Assembly (NCBI GenBank): GCA_963691755.1
Contig: OY829366.1
Coordinates: forward strand, 1,240,001-1,304,000
From: Dinoroseobacter sp013215265
GTDB lineage: Bacteria; Pseudomonadota; Alphaproteobacteria; Rhodobacterales; Rhodobacteraceae
Length of the DNA: 64,000 bases
Reading direction: 5' to 3'
A program made the translations under genes and the position numbers. Shown here one piece after another: positions 41,405 to 49,929 of the stretch. Every line of letters starts with the position of its first letter. Positions within the stretch are counted from its first letter, which is position 1. Under the pieces are notes generated by a model. It ran no database searches. It was not told the origin of the DNA and worked only from the letters and a program-made list of their open reading frames with translations.

Positions 41405-42796
41405 ATGCGTTACGTTTCTACACGCGGCACTGCACCCGAACTTCCGTTTCATGAAGCGATGCTCACTGGGCTTGCGCGCGATGGCGGGCTTTATGTGCCT
41501 GCAGAGGTTCCAACTCTCAGCGCAGATGAGATCCGCGATCTGGCAGGGCAGCCTTACGAAGAGATCGCGTTCCGCGTCATGCGCCCGTTTTTGGGAGATA
41601 GTTTTACGGATGAAGAATTCCGTGAAGATATTGCGGCAGCTTACGCTGGTTTCGCGCACCCGGCGCGCGCGCCGCTAAAGCAGCTCGCCCCCAACCAGTT
41701 TCTGGCAGAGCTGTTCCATGGTCCGACACTCGCCTTCAAAGATTTTGCAATGCAGATCATCGGACGGCTTTTCCAACGCGAACTGACACGTCGCGGAAAC
41801 CGGATAACGATCGTGGGCGCAACATCGGGCGATACAGGATCGGCTGCTATTGAAGCGTTCCGCGGTCTGGATGCGGTAGATGTCTTCATCCTTTATCCGC
41901 ACGGTCGTGTGTCCGAGGTTCAACGCCGTCAGATGACCACGCCGGTGGAAGACAATGTGCATGCATTGGCCGTTCACGGACATTTTGATGACTGTCAGGC
42001 GCGACTGAAGGATATGTTTAACGACTTCTCGTTCCGGGACGAGGTCGGGCTTGCGGGCGTGAATTCGATCAATTGGGGCCGGGTTCTGGCGCAGGTTGTG
42101 TACTATTTCTCCGCCGCGACAACTCTAGGGGCGCCGGATCGAAAGGTCAGCTTCTGCGTGCCGACAGGGAATTTCGGGGACATTTTTGCCGGTCAGATTG
42201 CCAAGCGGATGGGCCTTCCAATTGACAAACTGGTTGTGGCAACGAATCAGAATGACATCCTTCACCGGTGCCTGAGCACCGGGGAATACCGAACATCACA
42301 GGTGCATCCTTCGATCAGCCCGTCCATGGACATTCAGGTCAGTTCTAATTTCGAACGCGCACTGTTTGATGCGTATGATCGCGATGGCAACGCCGTGGCA
42401 CAGCTGATGGACGAGTTGAAATCCAGCGGAGGGTTCACGGTCAGTCAGGGTGCATTGGAAGCTTTGCGGGAAACTTACGCATCGGGTCGTGTCAGCGAGG
42501 ACGAAACCAGCGCAGAGATCGCGTTCTCCCTGAAAGACAATGGTGAACTGCTCTGTCCGCATACGGCCATCGGCGTTAAAATTGCGCGCGATATGGCTGA
42601 TCCGTCGGTTCCTATGGTGACCTTGGCAACCGCGCACCCTGCGAAATTCCCGGCTGCGGTTGAGGCCGCAACCGGTGAGCATCCGCCTCTTCCACCGCAT
42701 ATGGAAACGCTTTATGAGCGACCAGAACGCGTGACCGAGATTGCTAACGATCTTGCCACGCTCGAAACCCATATTCGAGAAAGCCGACGCACGTGA
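41405..42796 (+). CDS. thrC: Threonine synthase
   Basis: PLP enzyme that makes threonine from O-phosphohomoserine; 463 residues, of the long (class II) type. The cofactor lysine is Lys112 in LAFKDFAMQ; TIVGATSGDTGSAA and SINWGRVLAQVVYYF are also typical. Twelve bp after the SURF1 gene and overlapping the M16 peptidase gene by 4 bp (GTGA), so part of the same long transcript. The immediately upstream in-frame TTG at 41402 is ignored. Confidence 0.96.
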   Translation: MRYVSTRGTAPELPFHEAMLTGLARDGGLYVPAEVPTLSADEIRDLAGQPYEEIAFRVMRPFLGDSFTDEEFREDIAAAYAGFAHPARAPLKQLAPNQFLAELFHGPTLAFKDFAMQIIGRLFQRELTRRGNRITIVGATSGDTGSAAIEAFRGLDAVDVFILYPHGRVSEVQRRQMTTPVEDNVHALAVHGHFDDCQARLKDMFNDFSFRDEVGLAGVNSINWGRVLAQVVYYFSAATTLGAPDRKVSFCVPTGNFGDIFAGQIAKRMGLPIDKLVVATNQNDILHRCLSTGEYRTSQVHPSISPSMDIQVSSNFERALFDAYDRDGNAVAQLMDELKSSGGFTVSQGALEALRETYASGRVSEDETSAEIAFSLKDNGELLCPHTAIGVKIARDMADPSVPMVTLATAHPAKFPAAVEAATGEHPPLPPHMETLYERPERVTEIANDLATLETHIRESRRT

Positions 42797-44052
42797 GCCC
42801 CAAACTAGAAACCCTTCCGAACGGTTTTCGCATTGTCACTGAAACCATGCCTGGGCTGGGCTCGGCTGCGATTGGCGTTTGGGTGCTGGCAGGCGGACGT
42901 CACGAAACTGCGCCGCAAAATGGCATTGCCCACTTTCTTGAGCATATGGCGTTCAAGGGTACAGAAACCCGCAGCGCAGTTCAGATCGCCGAAGAGATCG
43001 AGGATGTAGGTGGCTACATCAACGCTTACACCTCGCGCGAAGTGACTGCCTATTACGCGCGGGTGCTAAAGGATGATGTGCCTTTGGCGATGGACGTTAT
43101 CGCAGACATTCTTCTCAATCCGGTATTTGATGCCAATGAGATCGAGATTGAGCGCGGCGTGATCCTTCAGGAGATCGGGCAGGCGCTGGATACCCCTGAC
43201 GACGTGGTTTTTGATTGGTTGCAGGAGCGCTGTTATGCCAATCAACCGTTGGGGCGCACCATTCTTGGCGCCGAAGAACGGGTTCGCAGTTTTGACCGCG
43301 AAGACTTGGCTGGATTTGTGAACGAACATTACGGACCGGGTCAAATGATCCTTTCCGCTGCCGGCGCTGTGGATCATGACGAGGTGGTGCGTTTGGCGGA
43401 ACGTCTGTTCGGTGGGCTCGCCGGACGTGATGATAGCCCAGCACCGCAAGCTACATTTACCGGCGGTGAGCGACGTGTAATCAAGCCGCTAGAACAGGTG
43501 CATTTTGCCTTCGCAATGCCCAGCCCGGGATACATGGCCGAAGATGTGTATACCGCCCAAATTTTCGCGACCGCTTTGGGTGGTGGAATGTCGTCCCGTC
43601 TGTTTCAGGAGCTGCGTGAAAGACGAGGCCTGTGTTATTCCGTCTTTGCGCAAGCCAGCGCCTACGCTGAGACTGGTCTGACGACGATCTATGCAGGCAC
43701 TTCCGCCGAACAGATCGGGGACCTCTCCCAGCTGATGGCCGATGAAGTTGCTCGTGCAGGGCGTGATCTGAGCACGTCCGAGATTGAACGTGCACGTGCA
43801 CAACTGAAAGCTGGGCTGGTGATGGGGCTTGAATCGCCATCCAGCCGCGCAGAGCGACTGGCGCGCATGATCGGTATTTGGAACCGTGTTCCTGCCATTG
43901 AAGAAACCGTGGCACGAATTGAGGCAGCAAGCCTCGATGACATACGCGCCTTCGGTCGCTCGCTCTGCCGCTCTGGCGCAGCCTTGGCGGTATATGGACC
44001 TGCCGATGCGGCGCCTGATTTGGAAAGCTTGCAGGAGCGTCTTGCAGCCTGA
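42793..44052 (+). CDS. M16-family zinc peptidase (processing-peptidase type)
   Basis: A 419-residue pitrilysin-family peptidase with the inverted zinc motif HFLEH at residues 47-51 and the distal Glu in IEIERGVILQEI. The second half carries the inactive M16_C domain (FARTxLGGGMSSRLFQELRERRGLCYSVFA-like). Related to the mitochondrial processing peptidase beta subunit; bacterial substrates are unknown. The start GTG overlaps the thrC stop. The thrC-M16 pair is widely conserved in alphaproteobacteria. Confidence 0.93.
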   Translation: MSPKLETLPNGFRIVTETMPGLGSAAIGVWVLAGGRHETAPQNGIAHFLEHMAFKGTETRSAVQIAEEIEDVGGYINAYTSREVTAYYARVLKDDVPLAMDVIADILLNPVFDANEIEIERGVILQEIGQALDTPDDVVFDWLQERCYANQPLGRTILGAEERVRSFDREDLAGFVNEHYGPGQMILSAAGAVDHDEVVRLAERLFGGLAGRDDSPAPQATFTGGERRVIKPLEQVHFAFAMPSPGYMAEDVYTAQIFATALGGGMSSRLFQELRERRGLCYSVFAQASAYAETGLTTIYAGTSAEQIGDLSQLMADEVARAGRDLSTSEIERARAQLKAGLVMGLESPSSRAERLARMIGIWNRVPAIEETVARIEAASLDDIRAFGRSLCRSGAALAVYGPADAAPDLESLQERLAA

Positions 44053-44648
44053 TGTTACGCGGTCGGCGCACCATACGTATCGAAACCGAGCGTATGACTT
44101 TACGCCCCCCGATTCATTCTGATTTTCGGGCCTGGGCCGCCTTGCGCGAAACATCGGCTGATTTCCTGACGCCCTGGGAGCCGACCTGGGCGAAAGACCA
44201 TCTGACCCGGAAAAGTTTCACCAACCGCGTCTACTGGGCTGCGCGTTCCATTCGTACAGACATAGCGTACCCGTTTTTCATGATCCGTCGTGAGGATGCC
44301 ACGCTGGTCGGGGCCATAACGCTCGACAACCTGAGGCGTGGGCCTGCGCAGTCCGGCACCCTTGGGTATTGGACTGGCGAGCCGTTCGCGCGGCAGGGCT
44401 ACATGGCGGAAGCCATCGCGGCACTTACCCATCACGCGTTTACAAAAATGGATCTGTCCCGGATCGAAGCCGCCTGCCTGCCGGAAAACCGCGCGTCGCG
44501 AGGCGTGCTTGAAAAGGCAGGGTTCAAATACGAAGGGGTCGCTCAAAGCTATCTGCAAATCGCGGGTCGATGGCGCAATCACGTTCTCTATGCAGCTTTG
44601 CGCCATGATCGGCGGGGACGCGCGCCTTTGGATCAGGTTTACGGGTGA
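44052..44648 (+). CDS. GNAT-family N-acetyltransferase (RimJ type)
   Basis: A 198-residue acetyltransferase. RMTLRPPIHSDF starts the RimJ/RimL-like fold, GYWTGEPFARQGYMAEAIAAL is the acetyl-CoA pyrophosphate loop (R/Q-x-x-G-x-A analog), and NRASRGVLEKAGFKYEG is the distal motif. It may acetylate a ribosomal protein N-terminus, but substrate is inferred only from subfamily. The ATG overlaps the M16 stop by one base (TGATG). Last gene of the coxB-thrC operon. Confidence 0.88.
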   Translation: MLRGRRTIRIETERMTLRPPIHSDFRAWAALRETSADFLTPWEPTWAKDHLTRKSFTNRVYWAARSIRTDIAYPFFMIRREDATLVGAITLDNLRRGPAQSGTLGYWTGEPFARQGYMAEAIAALTHHAFTKMDLSRIEAACLPENRASRGVLEKAGFKYEGVAQSYLQIAGRWRNHVLYAALRHDRRGRAPLDQVYG

Positions 44649-44791
44649 CTTGATCTACGCGTGATGATCGATGAATTCGTGACCGAACGCACATGTAAAA
44701 GCTTCACCGAGGTATCGTTGAGAACTCTGCCAGAGCTTCCGGCCCCTCGCATTCTTCACCCCCGATATCTGCGTGACAGCGAGTGACTTGC

Positions 44792-44810
44792 ACCTGACTT
44801 CCTATCAGGT
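44792..44810 (+). promoter_or_regulatory. Inverted repeat, possible GntR-type operator, ahead of the FAD-linked dehydrogenase
   Basis: ACCTGA-CTTCCTA-TCAGGT: exact 6-base arms with a 7-base centre, ending 12 bp before the ATG at 44823. GntR/FadR-family regulators of lactate and glycolate genes bind sites of similar size. In mRNA it would form a hairpin just ahead of the GGAAGG ribosome site. Regulator unknown. Confidence 0.35.
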
Positions 44811-44822
44811 AATGGAAGGCCC

Positions 44823-46241
44823 ATGAATCGCTTTAATCCCGCCGATACAGCATTTCAGGCTGGTCTGGACTTACCCGAAGACGTCTTTCCTGAACTCACG
44901 CCAAAGTATTTGGAAGAACCGAGGGGACGGTATGCGTCAGACGGCGGATTGCTGGTTGCGCCATCCTCAACCGAGCAGGTTTCTTTGCTTTTGAAGGCAG
45001 CGCAGGCGGCTCGTGTTCCTGTGGTTCCGTATTCCGGAGGCACTGGATTGGTCGGTGGCCAAATCGCTCAGGGCCTGCCAAGACCGGTAATCCTGTCGTT
45101 GGAGCGGATGCAATCGGTGCGCGGTACCTTTGCCGACGAAAATGTGCTGGTAGCTGAAGCCGGTGTCATCCTGGCTGACGTACAGGCGGTCGCAGAAGCC
45201 AACGATCGGCTTTTCCCATTGTCGCTTGCCTCGGAAGGGTCTGCGAGGATCGGCGGCTTGCTGTCCACCAATGCGGGTGGTGTGAATGTTCTGCGCTATG
45301 GCAATGCGCGTGATCTGTGTCTTGGGATCGAGGCTGTTCTGCCGAACGGTGACATTATGAATACGCTGACGCGTCTTAGGAAAAACAATACAGGCTATGA
45401 TCTGAGGCATCTTCTGATTGGTGCCGAGGGCAGTCTTGGTGTTATCACGGCAGCCGCGCTTCGGCTTTTTCCGCGTCCAAAGAAATCCGGTGTCGCGATG
45501 CTGGTTGTCGATGGTCCCGGCGCGGCGCTCAAGCTCCTTTCTTTGGCGGGACAGATTGCAGGGGGCACAGTTTCGGCCTTTGAGCTCATGCACAGTCAAG
45601 GATTTGAGTTCTTGCGCGAGACTATGCCCGATATCCGTCAGCCCTTTGCTACAAAACCTGAATGGACTGTTCTGATTGATCTGGGGGGACCAGAGAGTTT
45701 TGATCCCGAGGCGACGTTGCTTGAGATCTTTGAACGTGGCGTTGAAGGTGGTTTGGTCAGTGATGGTTTGATTGCGCAATCCGAACGGGAGGCGGCGGAG
45801 TTCTGGTCTGTCCGCGAAAGCATGCCCGAAGCCAATCGTCGCATCGGATCTGTTTCATCTCACGACATTTCGGTTCCCCTGTCAGCGCTCCCGGACTTCA
45901 TCACCCAAGGTAATCTTGCGATCGCAAAACTCGGGCCATTTCGCGTGAATTGCTTTGGGCATGTCGGTGATGGAAATCTCCACTTCAACGTTTTCCCGGA
46001 TGCAGGTAAGTCGCGCGCCGATTATGAAGACCTGCGCAGCGCCATCAAGGAAACCGTACACGATCTCGCCCATGCATTCGGGGGGTCTGTCAGTGCCGAA
46101 CATGGCATCGGTCGGCTCAAGGTGAATGATCTAGAAAAATACGGTGACCCTGCAAAGCTTTTGGCCATGCGCGCCATCAAAGGCGCGCTAGACCCGGCAG
46201 GGATCATGAACCCGGGCGCAGTGCTGCGAAGCGAAGCCTAG
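44823..46241 (+). CDS. FAD-linked D-2-hydroxyacid dehydrogenase (GlcD/LDH type)
   Basis: Flavoprotein of 472 residues. The PCMH/FAD_binding_4 domain (about 40-180) has PYSGGTGLVGGQI and GSARIGGLLSTNAGG, and the C-terminal FAD-oxidase domain (about 220-465) has HVGDGNLHFNVFPD and AEHGIGRLK, which hold the substrate metal site. Members oxidise D-lactate, glycolate or D-2-hydroxyglutarate and pass electrons to quinone or a flavoprotein; the substrate here is not resolved. Convergent with apt with a 4-bp overlap. Confidence 0.9.
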   Translation: MNRFNPADTAFQAGLDLPEDVFPELTPKYLEEPRGRYASDGGLLVAPSSTEQVSLLLKAAQAARVPVVPYSGGTGLVGGQIAQGLPRPVILSLERMQSVRGTFADENVLVAEAGVILADVQAVAEANDRLFPLSLASEGSARIGGLLSTNAGGVNVLRYGNARDLCLGIEAVLPNGDIMNTLTRLRKNNTGYDLRHLLIGAEGSLGVITAAALRLFPRPKKSGVAMLVVDGPGAALKLLSLAGQIAGGTVSAFELMHSQGFEFLRETMPDIRQPFATKPEWTVLIDLGGPESFDPEATLLEIFERGVEGGLVSDGLIAQSEREAAEFWSVRESMPEANRRIGSVSSHDISVPLSALPDFITQGNLAIAKLGPFRVNCFGHVGDGNLHFNVFPDAGKSRADYEDLRSAIKETVHDLAHAFGGSVSAEHGIGRLKVNDLEKYGDPAKLLAMRAIKGALDPAGIMNPGAVLRSEA

Positions 46242-46777
46242 TCGCCTTCAAACGCCGTCAAGGTGTGTACATCCTGACCCATTGCTTCGAGCTTCTTGCG
46301 GCCACCGAGATCAGGCAGGTCGACCACGAATGCACACCCGATCACCTCGGCGCCCAACTGTTCAATCAGCTTGATCCCGGCCTCGGCCGTGCCTCCCGTT
46401 GCAAGCAGATCGTCAACCAACAGGACTTTCTCGCCGGGTTGCAGACAGTCGTCATGGATTTCCACGGTCGCTTCGGCGTATTCCAGCGTGTAGCTCTGCT
46501 CGATCGTGGCACCCGGAAGTTTTCCTTTTTTTCGGATTGGGATGAAACCTCGGCTCAATTGGTGGGCGACCGCACCCCCCAGAATGAAGCCGCGCGCCTC
46601 GAGGCCCGCAATTTTATCTATCTGCTGTCCAACGTAAGGCGCGAGCAACTGGTCGATTGCCAATCGCAGCCCGCGCGGATCCAGAAACAAGGTGGTCACG
46701 TCTCGGAACATAATCCCTTCATGGGGGAAATCCGGAATGGTCCGGATATAATCTTGTACGGTTCGAGAAGGGCTCAT
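46238..46777 (-). CDS. apt: Adenine phosphoribosyltransferase
   Basis: Converts adenine and PRPP to AMP; 179 residues. The PRPP motif VLLVDDLLATGGTAEA (about 124-139) and MFRDVTTLFLDP are typical. AGAGGA sits before ATG 46777. mtnP, which releases adenine from methylthioadenosine, lies 2.9 kb upstream on the same strand in one run of closely spaced genes, so the cluster can salvage adenine from polyamine and quorum-signal synthesis. Confidence 0.96.
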   Translation of the reverse strand: MSPSRTVQDYIRTIPDFPHEGIMFRDVTTLFLDPRGLRLAIDQLLAPYVGQQIDKIAGLEARGFILGGAVAHQLSRGFIPIRKKGKLPGATIEQSYTLEYAEATVEIHDDCLQPGEKVLLVDDLLATGGTAEAGIKLIEQLGAEVIGCAFVVDLPDLGGRKKLEAMGQDVHTLTAFEGD

Positions 46778-46795
46778 GGCTGTGTCCTCTAAATA

Positions 46796-47497
46796 CTAAT
46801 TGCTGGCCGACTGGGACATCTGACTGTCTGTCGGATAATGACGGCGAAGGGCTTCCCGGTCCTGACCTTCAAGTCTGGTGACCGCGTTGCTGTCTTCGTC
46901 AAAGATGGATTTCCCGCGATAGGCGGGGCCTCGAATATCGGTCGCAAGGCCCAGGGCCTGAACCAGTTCTTCGAGCAAAATAGACCTGATAGAGCGCCTG
47001 CGCACATTTGCGCTAAGTGCAACCGCTGCCGTCGAGATGTCTCCATCCCACCACCACACGGTGACAAGACCCGCCTCAATCGTCGATCCATCAAGGCCGT
47101 GATAGCCGGTATCTTGCACCACTTCTCCGCGCCCTGCGCCCGTCAGAAAAATGGGAATGTCTGCAGGCAGCGCATCGGCACGCCGCACAAGGTTGATTGC
47201 AGCGCCCGCTTTGTTGATCTCGTCAATGGCTTCATCAAGTGCCGCACGTACCCAGCTGAGTTTGTAGACTGGAAACTCTGGATCAACGCCCCTCAGGCTA
47301 ACGGTCAGTTCCCTTGCTTTTTCGGCAGGCCATCTTGCAAATTGGCGCGTGCAATCTTCCCCGGGTGCCGCGCCACAGGCAACGGCGCGGTAAAAGTGAT
47401 CATCATTCAGGGTCTGATCGGTTTCGATGAATTCAACCGCACCGGCATGGCTTGCACTCAACAGACCTGCAGCAAGACCTGACCAAAGATACTTCAT
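46796..47497 (-). CDS. DUF2927 family secreted protein, copy 1
   Basis: A 233-residue protein with a signal peptide (cleavage near SHAGA) and one DUF2927 domain. The region LLEELVQALGLATDIRGPAYRGKSIFDED is strongly conserved with its neighbour, and the E-E-x-x-Q-x-L-G pattern resembles a degenerate zincin helix; zinc-binding histidines are not evident. Function unknown. It is a diverged tandem paralogue of the next upstream gene and overlaps it by 4 bp. Confidence 0.83.
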   Translation of the reverse strand: MKYLWSGLAAGLLSASHAGAVEFIETDQTLNDDHFYRAVACGAAPGEDCTRQFARWPAEKARELTVSLRGVDPEFPVYKLSWVRAALDEAIDEINKAGAAINLVRRADALPADIPIFLTGAGRGEVVQDTGYHGLDGSTIEAGLVTVWWWDGDISTAAVALSANVRRRSIRSILLEELVQALGLATDIRGPAYRGKSIFDEDSNAVTRLEGQDREALRRHYPTDSQMSQSASN

Positions 47498-48183
47498 TGG
47501 ACTCTCGTAGGGTAATGCAGCCTCAACGCCTTCGCATCCTGTCCACGCAAAGCCACAACACGATTGCTGTCTTCGTCAAAGATTGAACGACCACGATACG
47601 TAACGTTACGAATATCGTAGATCAATCCAAGGGACTGAACGATCTCTTCCAGGATCACAGAGGCGGCTTCCAGTGGCTCAAGATCGCGGCTCAAAACAAT
47701 TCCGGCCCGTGTGATCTCACGACGATGATCCCACAGGACATGAAAGCGTCCGATCTCGATCCGTATCCCATCAAGACCCCGTAGCCCTGTCCCTTGTATC
47801 TTTCCGCCTTCTGGAACGTCCTGCAGATAGACAAGTATGTCTGCAGTTTCCCCAAATCCGACCTCGTTTAGTCGCAAGCCTGATCCCAGTCGATTGATCT
47901 GGCGCACAGCATTTTTCATGCCGAGCAAGACATGGCGCGCTGTCTGGTCCGGGAACCCGGCATCGCGCTGTGCAATACCAATGGTAAGTGAGCGTTCTTT
48001 CAAGGACGGCCAGCGGATAGGAGGTTGATCACATTCTGACCCCGGCCGCGCGCCACAACTTACCAGTCGATAGAAGTCACGGTCGCTTAACGGGCCTTCG
48101 GTTGAAACGTAGTCTACGGCCCAAGCTGGATGGGACAGCACCAAACAGGTGCCCAGAAGAAATGCGACAAGCTTAGCATGCAT
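47494..48183 (-). CDS. DUF2927 family secreted protein, copy 2
   Basis: A 229-residue paralogue of the downstream gene, with signal peptide (cleavage near HPAWA). Shared landmarks are the N-terminal DFYRLVSCGARPGSEC, the ILEEIVQSLGLIYDIRN helix and the YRGRSIFDEDSN block. Both copies hold a likely disulfide pair in CGA(R/A)PG(S/E)xC. Role unknown. Lies 2 bp downstream of the LysE gene. Confidence 0.83.
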   Translation of the reverse strand: MHAKLVAFLLGTCLVLSHPAWAVDYVSTEGPLSDRDFYRLVSCGARPGSECDQPPIRWPSLKERSLTIGIAQRDAGFPDQTARHVLLGMKNAVRQINRLGSGLRLNEVGFGETADILVYLQDVPEGGKIQGTGLRGLDGIRIEIGRFHVLWDHRREITRAGIVLSRDLEPLEAASVILEEIVQSLGLIYDIRNVTYRGRSIFDEDSNRVVALRGQDAKALRLHYPTRVQ

Positions 48184-48185
48184 TA

Positions 48186-48818
48186 TCAGATGGTACCCCT
48201 GCGAATTGCAGCACTTGCAAAGCCCATGGCGACCAAGGCCGCTCCACCTGCGCGAGTCAGCCCAGCGATCACGGCGGGTTTGCCGATCATGGCGCGCAAC
48301 TTGTCAGCAAGGAGCGCATAGGCAAGGACGTTGATTGCCGCAAGCCCTACGAATGTCACGATTAGAATTGCAAACTGCGGTAGTAACGGCGTTTTCGGGT
48401 CCACGAATTGTGGAACGAATGCGATAAAGAAAGCGATGCTTTTGGGGTTAAGTGCTGTGACGATAGCTGCATGTCCGAAAACACTGCGCGCGGTGACCTC
48501 TCGGTTTGCAGAGATCGCACCGAGCGCGTCTGAGGGTGCAGAACGGAGCAGTTTAAGTCCAAGCCAGACCAGATAAATTGCCCCAATCCACTTGAGGATG
48601 GTGAACAGCGTCGCTGAGGCCAAGACGAGCGCACCAAGCCCAATGAGCGAAGTTGTCATCGCAATCAGGTCGCCTAAGGCGACCCCGGCAGCGGACGCCA
48701 ATGCGACCGAACGCCCTTTGCTAATCGCGTAGCTTAGCACAAGCAGGACGGTAGGGCCGGGGATCAGCAGAAGCGCAGTCGAAGCAATGACGAAGGTCAG
48801 CCAAAGATCGAGGGACAT
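48186..48818 (-). CDS. LysE/RhtB family exporter
   Basis: Inner-membrane amino-acid or small-metabolite exporter of 210 residues with six hydrophobic helices. The family signature PGPTVLLVLSYAISKGRSVALASAAGVALGD begins near residue 21 (LIPGP), followed by WIGAIYLVWLGLKLLRS and LNPKSIAFFIAFVPQF. Substrate not predictable. Its start overlaps the mtnP stop (TGATG). Confidence 0.9.
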   Translation of the reverse strand: MSLDLWLTFVIASTALLLIPGPTVLLVLSYAISKGRSVALASAAGVALGDLIAMTTSLIGLGALVLASATLFTILKWIGAIYLVWLGLKLLRSAPSDALGAISANREVTARSVFGHAAIVTALNPKSIAFFIAFVPQFVDPKTPLLPQFAILIVTFVGLAAINVLAYALLADKLRAMIGKPAVIAGLTRAGGAALVAMGFASAAIRRGTI

Positions 48819-49684
48819 CAGAGAACGCGCCCTGCCACCGCATCAAGCTTTGCCACAAGTTCCGGGTCGCGTTTGTCTGGTGCCGTCATGATCGCAAATT
48901 CGAGCGCGCGATCGCAGCCATGGGGGCAGGGTGCGCGGTCTGACCCAAGTAGGTCCGGCAAGCGAGCCACAAGCCCCTTGGCGTTCGCAGAGTTAGCCCC
49001 AAGTGTTTTGATTATCTCGGTAATATCAACGGCTCCGTGATCAGGATGCCAACTGTCGTAATCTGTGATCATTGCAACGCTTGCGTAGCAAAGCTCTGCC
49101 TCGCGGGCGAGTTTGGCTTCTGGCATGTTCGTCATGCCGATCACGTCACAGCCCCATGACCGGTACATGTGTGATTCCGCAACCGACGAAAATTGCGGGC
49201 CTTCCATTGCCAGATATGTGCCCCCGTCGTGCATGGTTATGCCCGACGCCCGGCCTGCTTCTAAACACGCTGCGCCAAGTCTCGGACATGTGGGGTGCGC
49301 GACGCTGACATGTCCAACCAGTCCTGTTCCAAAGAAGCTTTTTTCCCGCGCAAAGGTGCGGTCAATGAACTGGTCGACGACGACAAAATCACCCGGTGCC
49401 ATTTCTTCGCGGAAAGACCCGCAGGCACTGACCGAAACTACATCGGTCACGCCGAGGCGTTTCAACGCGTCGATATTGGCGCGGTAGGGCACCGTCGTTG
49501 GAGAATGTGTGTGCCCACGACCGTGACGAGGCAAGAATGCCATGGCAACGCCGTCCAGCCTGCCGGTCAGGATTTGATCCGAAGGTGCGCCCCAAGGGCT
49601 TTCAACGGATTGCCAAGCGGCGTCTTCCAGCCCATCGATCTCATACAGGCCAGAGCCCCCGATCACACCGATCATCGTTGTCAT
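48818..49684 (-). CDS. mtnP: S-methyl-5'-thioadenosine phosphorylase
   Basis: Cleaves methylthioadenosine to adenine and methylthioribose-1-phosphate; 288 residues. GVIGGSGLYEIDG (phosphate loop), FLPRHGRGHTHSPTTVPYRANIDAL and MEGPQFSSVAESHMYRSWGCDVIGMTNMPEA are diagnostic of the MTAP family. ATG 49684 is preferred; the extra upstream 37 codons are not family sequence. First gene of the mtnP-lysE-DUF2927-DUF2927-apt run. Confidence 0.95.
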   Translation of the reverse strand: MTTMIGVIGGSGLYEIDGLEDAAWQSVESPWGAPSDQILTGRLDGVAMAFLPRHGRGHTHSPTTVPYRANIDALKRLGVTDVVSVSACGSFREEMAPGDFVVVDQFIDRTFAREKSFFGTGLVGHVSVAHPTCPRLGAACLEAGRASGITMHDGGTYLAMEGPQFSSVAESHMYRSWGCDVIGMTNMPEAKLAREAELCYASVAMITDYDSWHPDHGAVDITEIIKTLGANSANAKGLVARLPDLLGSDRAPCPHGCDRALEFAIMTAPDKRDPELVAKLDAVAGRVL

Positions 49685-49929
49685 CTTTGCGCGTCCTTGA
49701 ATTTTCGTGTCGAGGGCGATTGTTGCGAGAGCGCAGCAGAATGCAATGGCAGATCGGTGAACGAGACGCGTCTGTGCCCGGATTGCACGGAACATTTGCT
49801 AAAGGTGCTCAAAACGTGGCTGCCCCTGCGACTCTAGCGCGGACAATAACGTCAAAGAAGCGCGTGCAATGTCGTCCTGCACATGCGAAGTGCACACCAC
49901 CGCATTCTTGTCCCCCGGAAGCAAACAAA

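Noticed and set aside
49498..49929. N-terminal extension of the SulP transporter to 49498
   Set aside because: It is antisense to mtnP; SulP family sequence begins only after ATG 49930.
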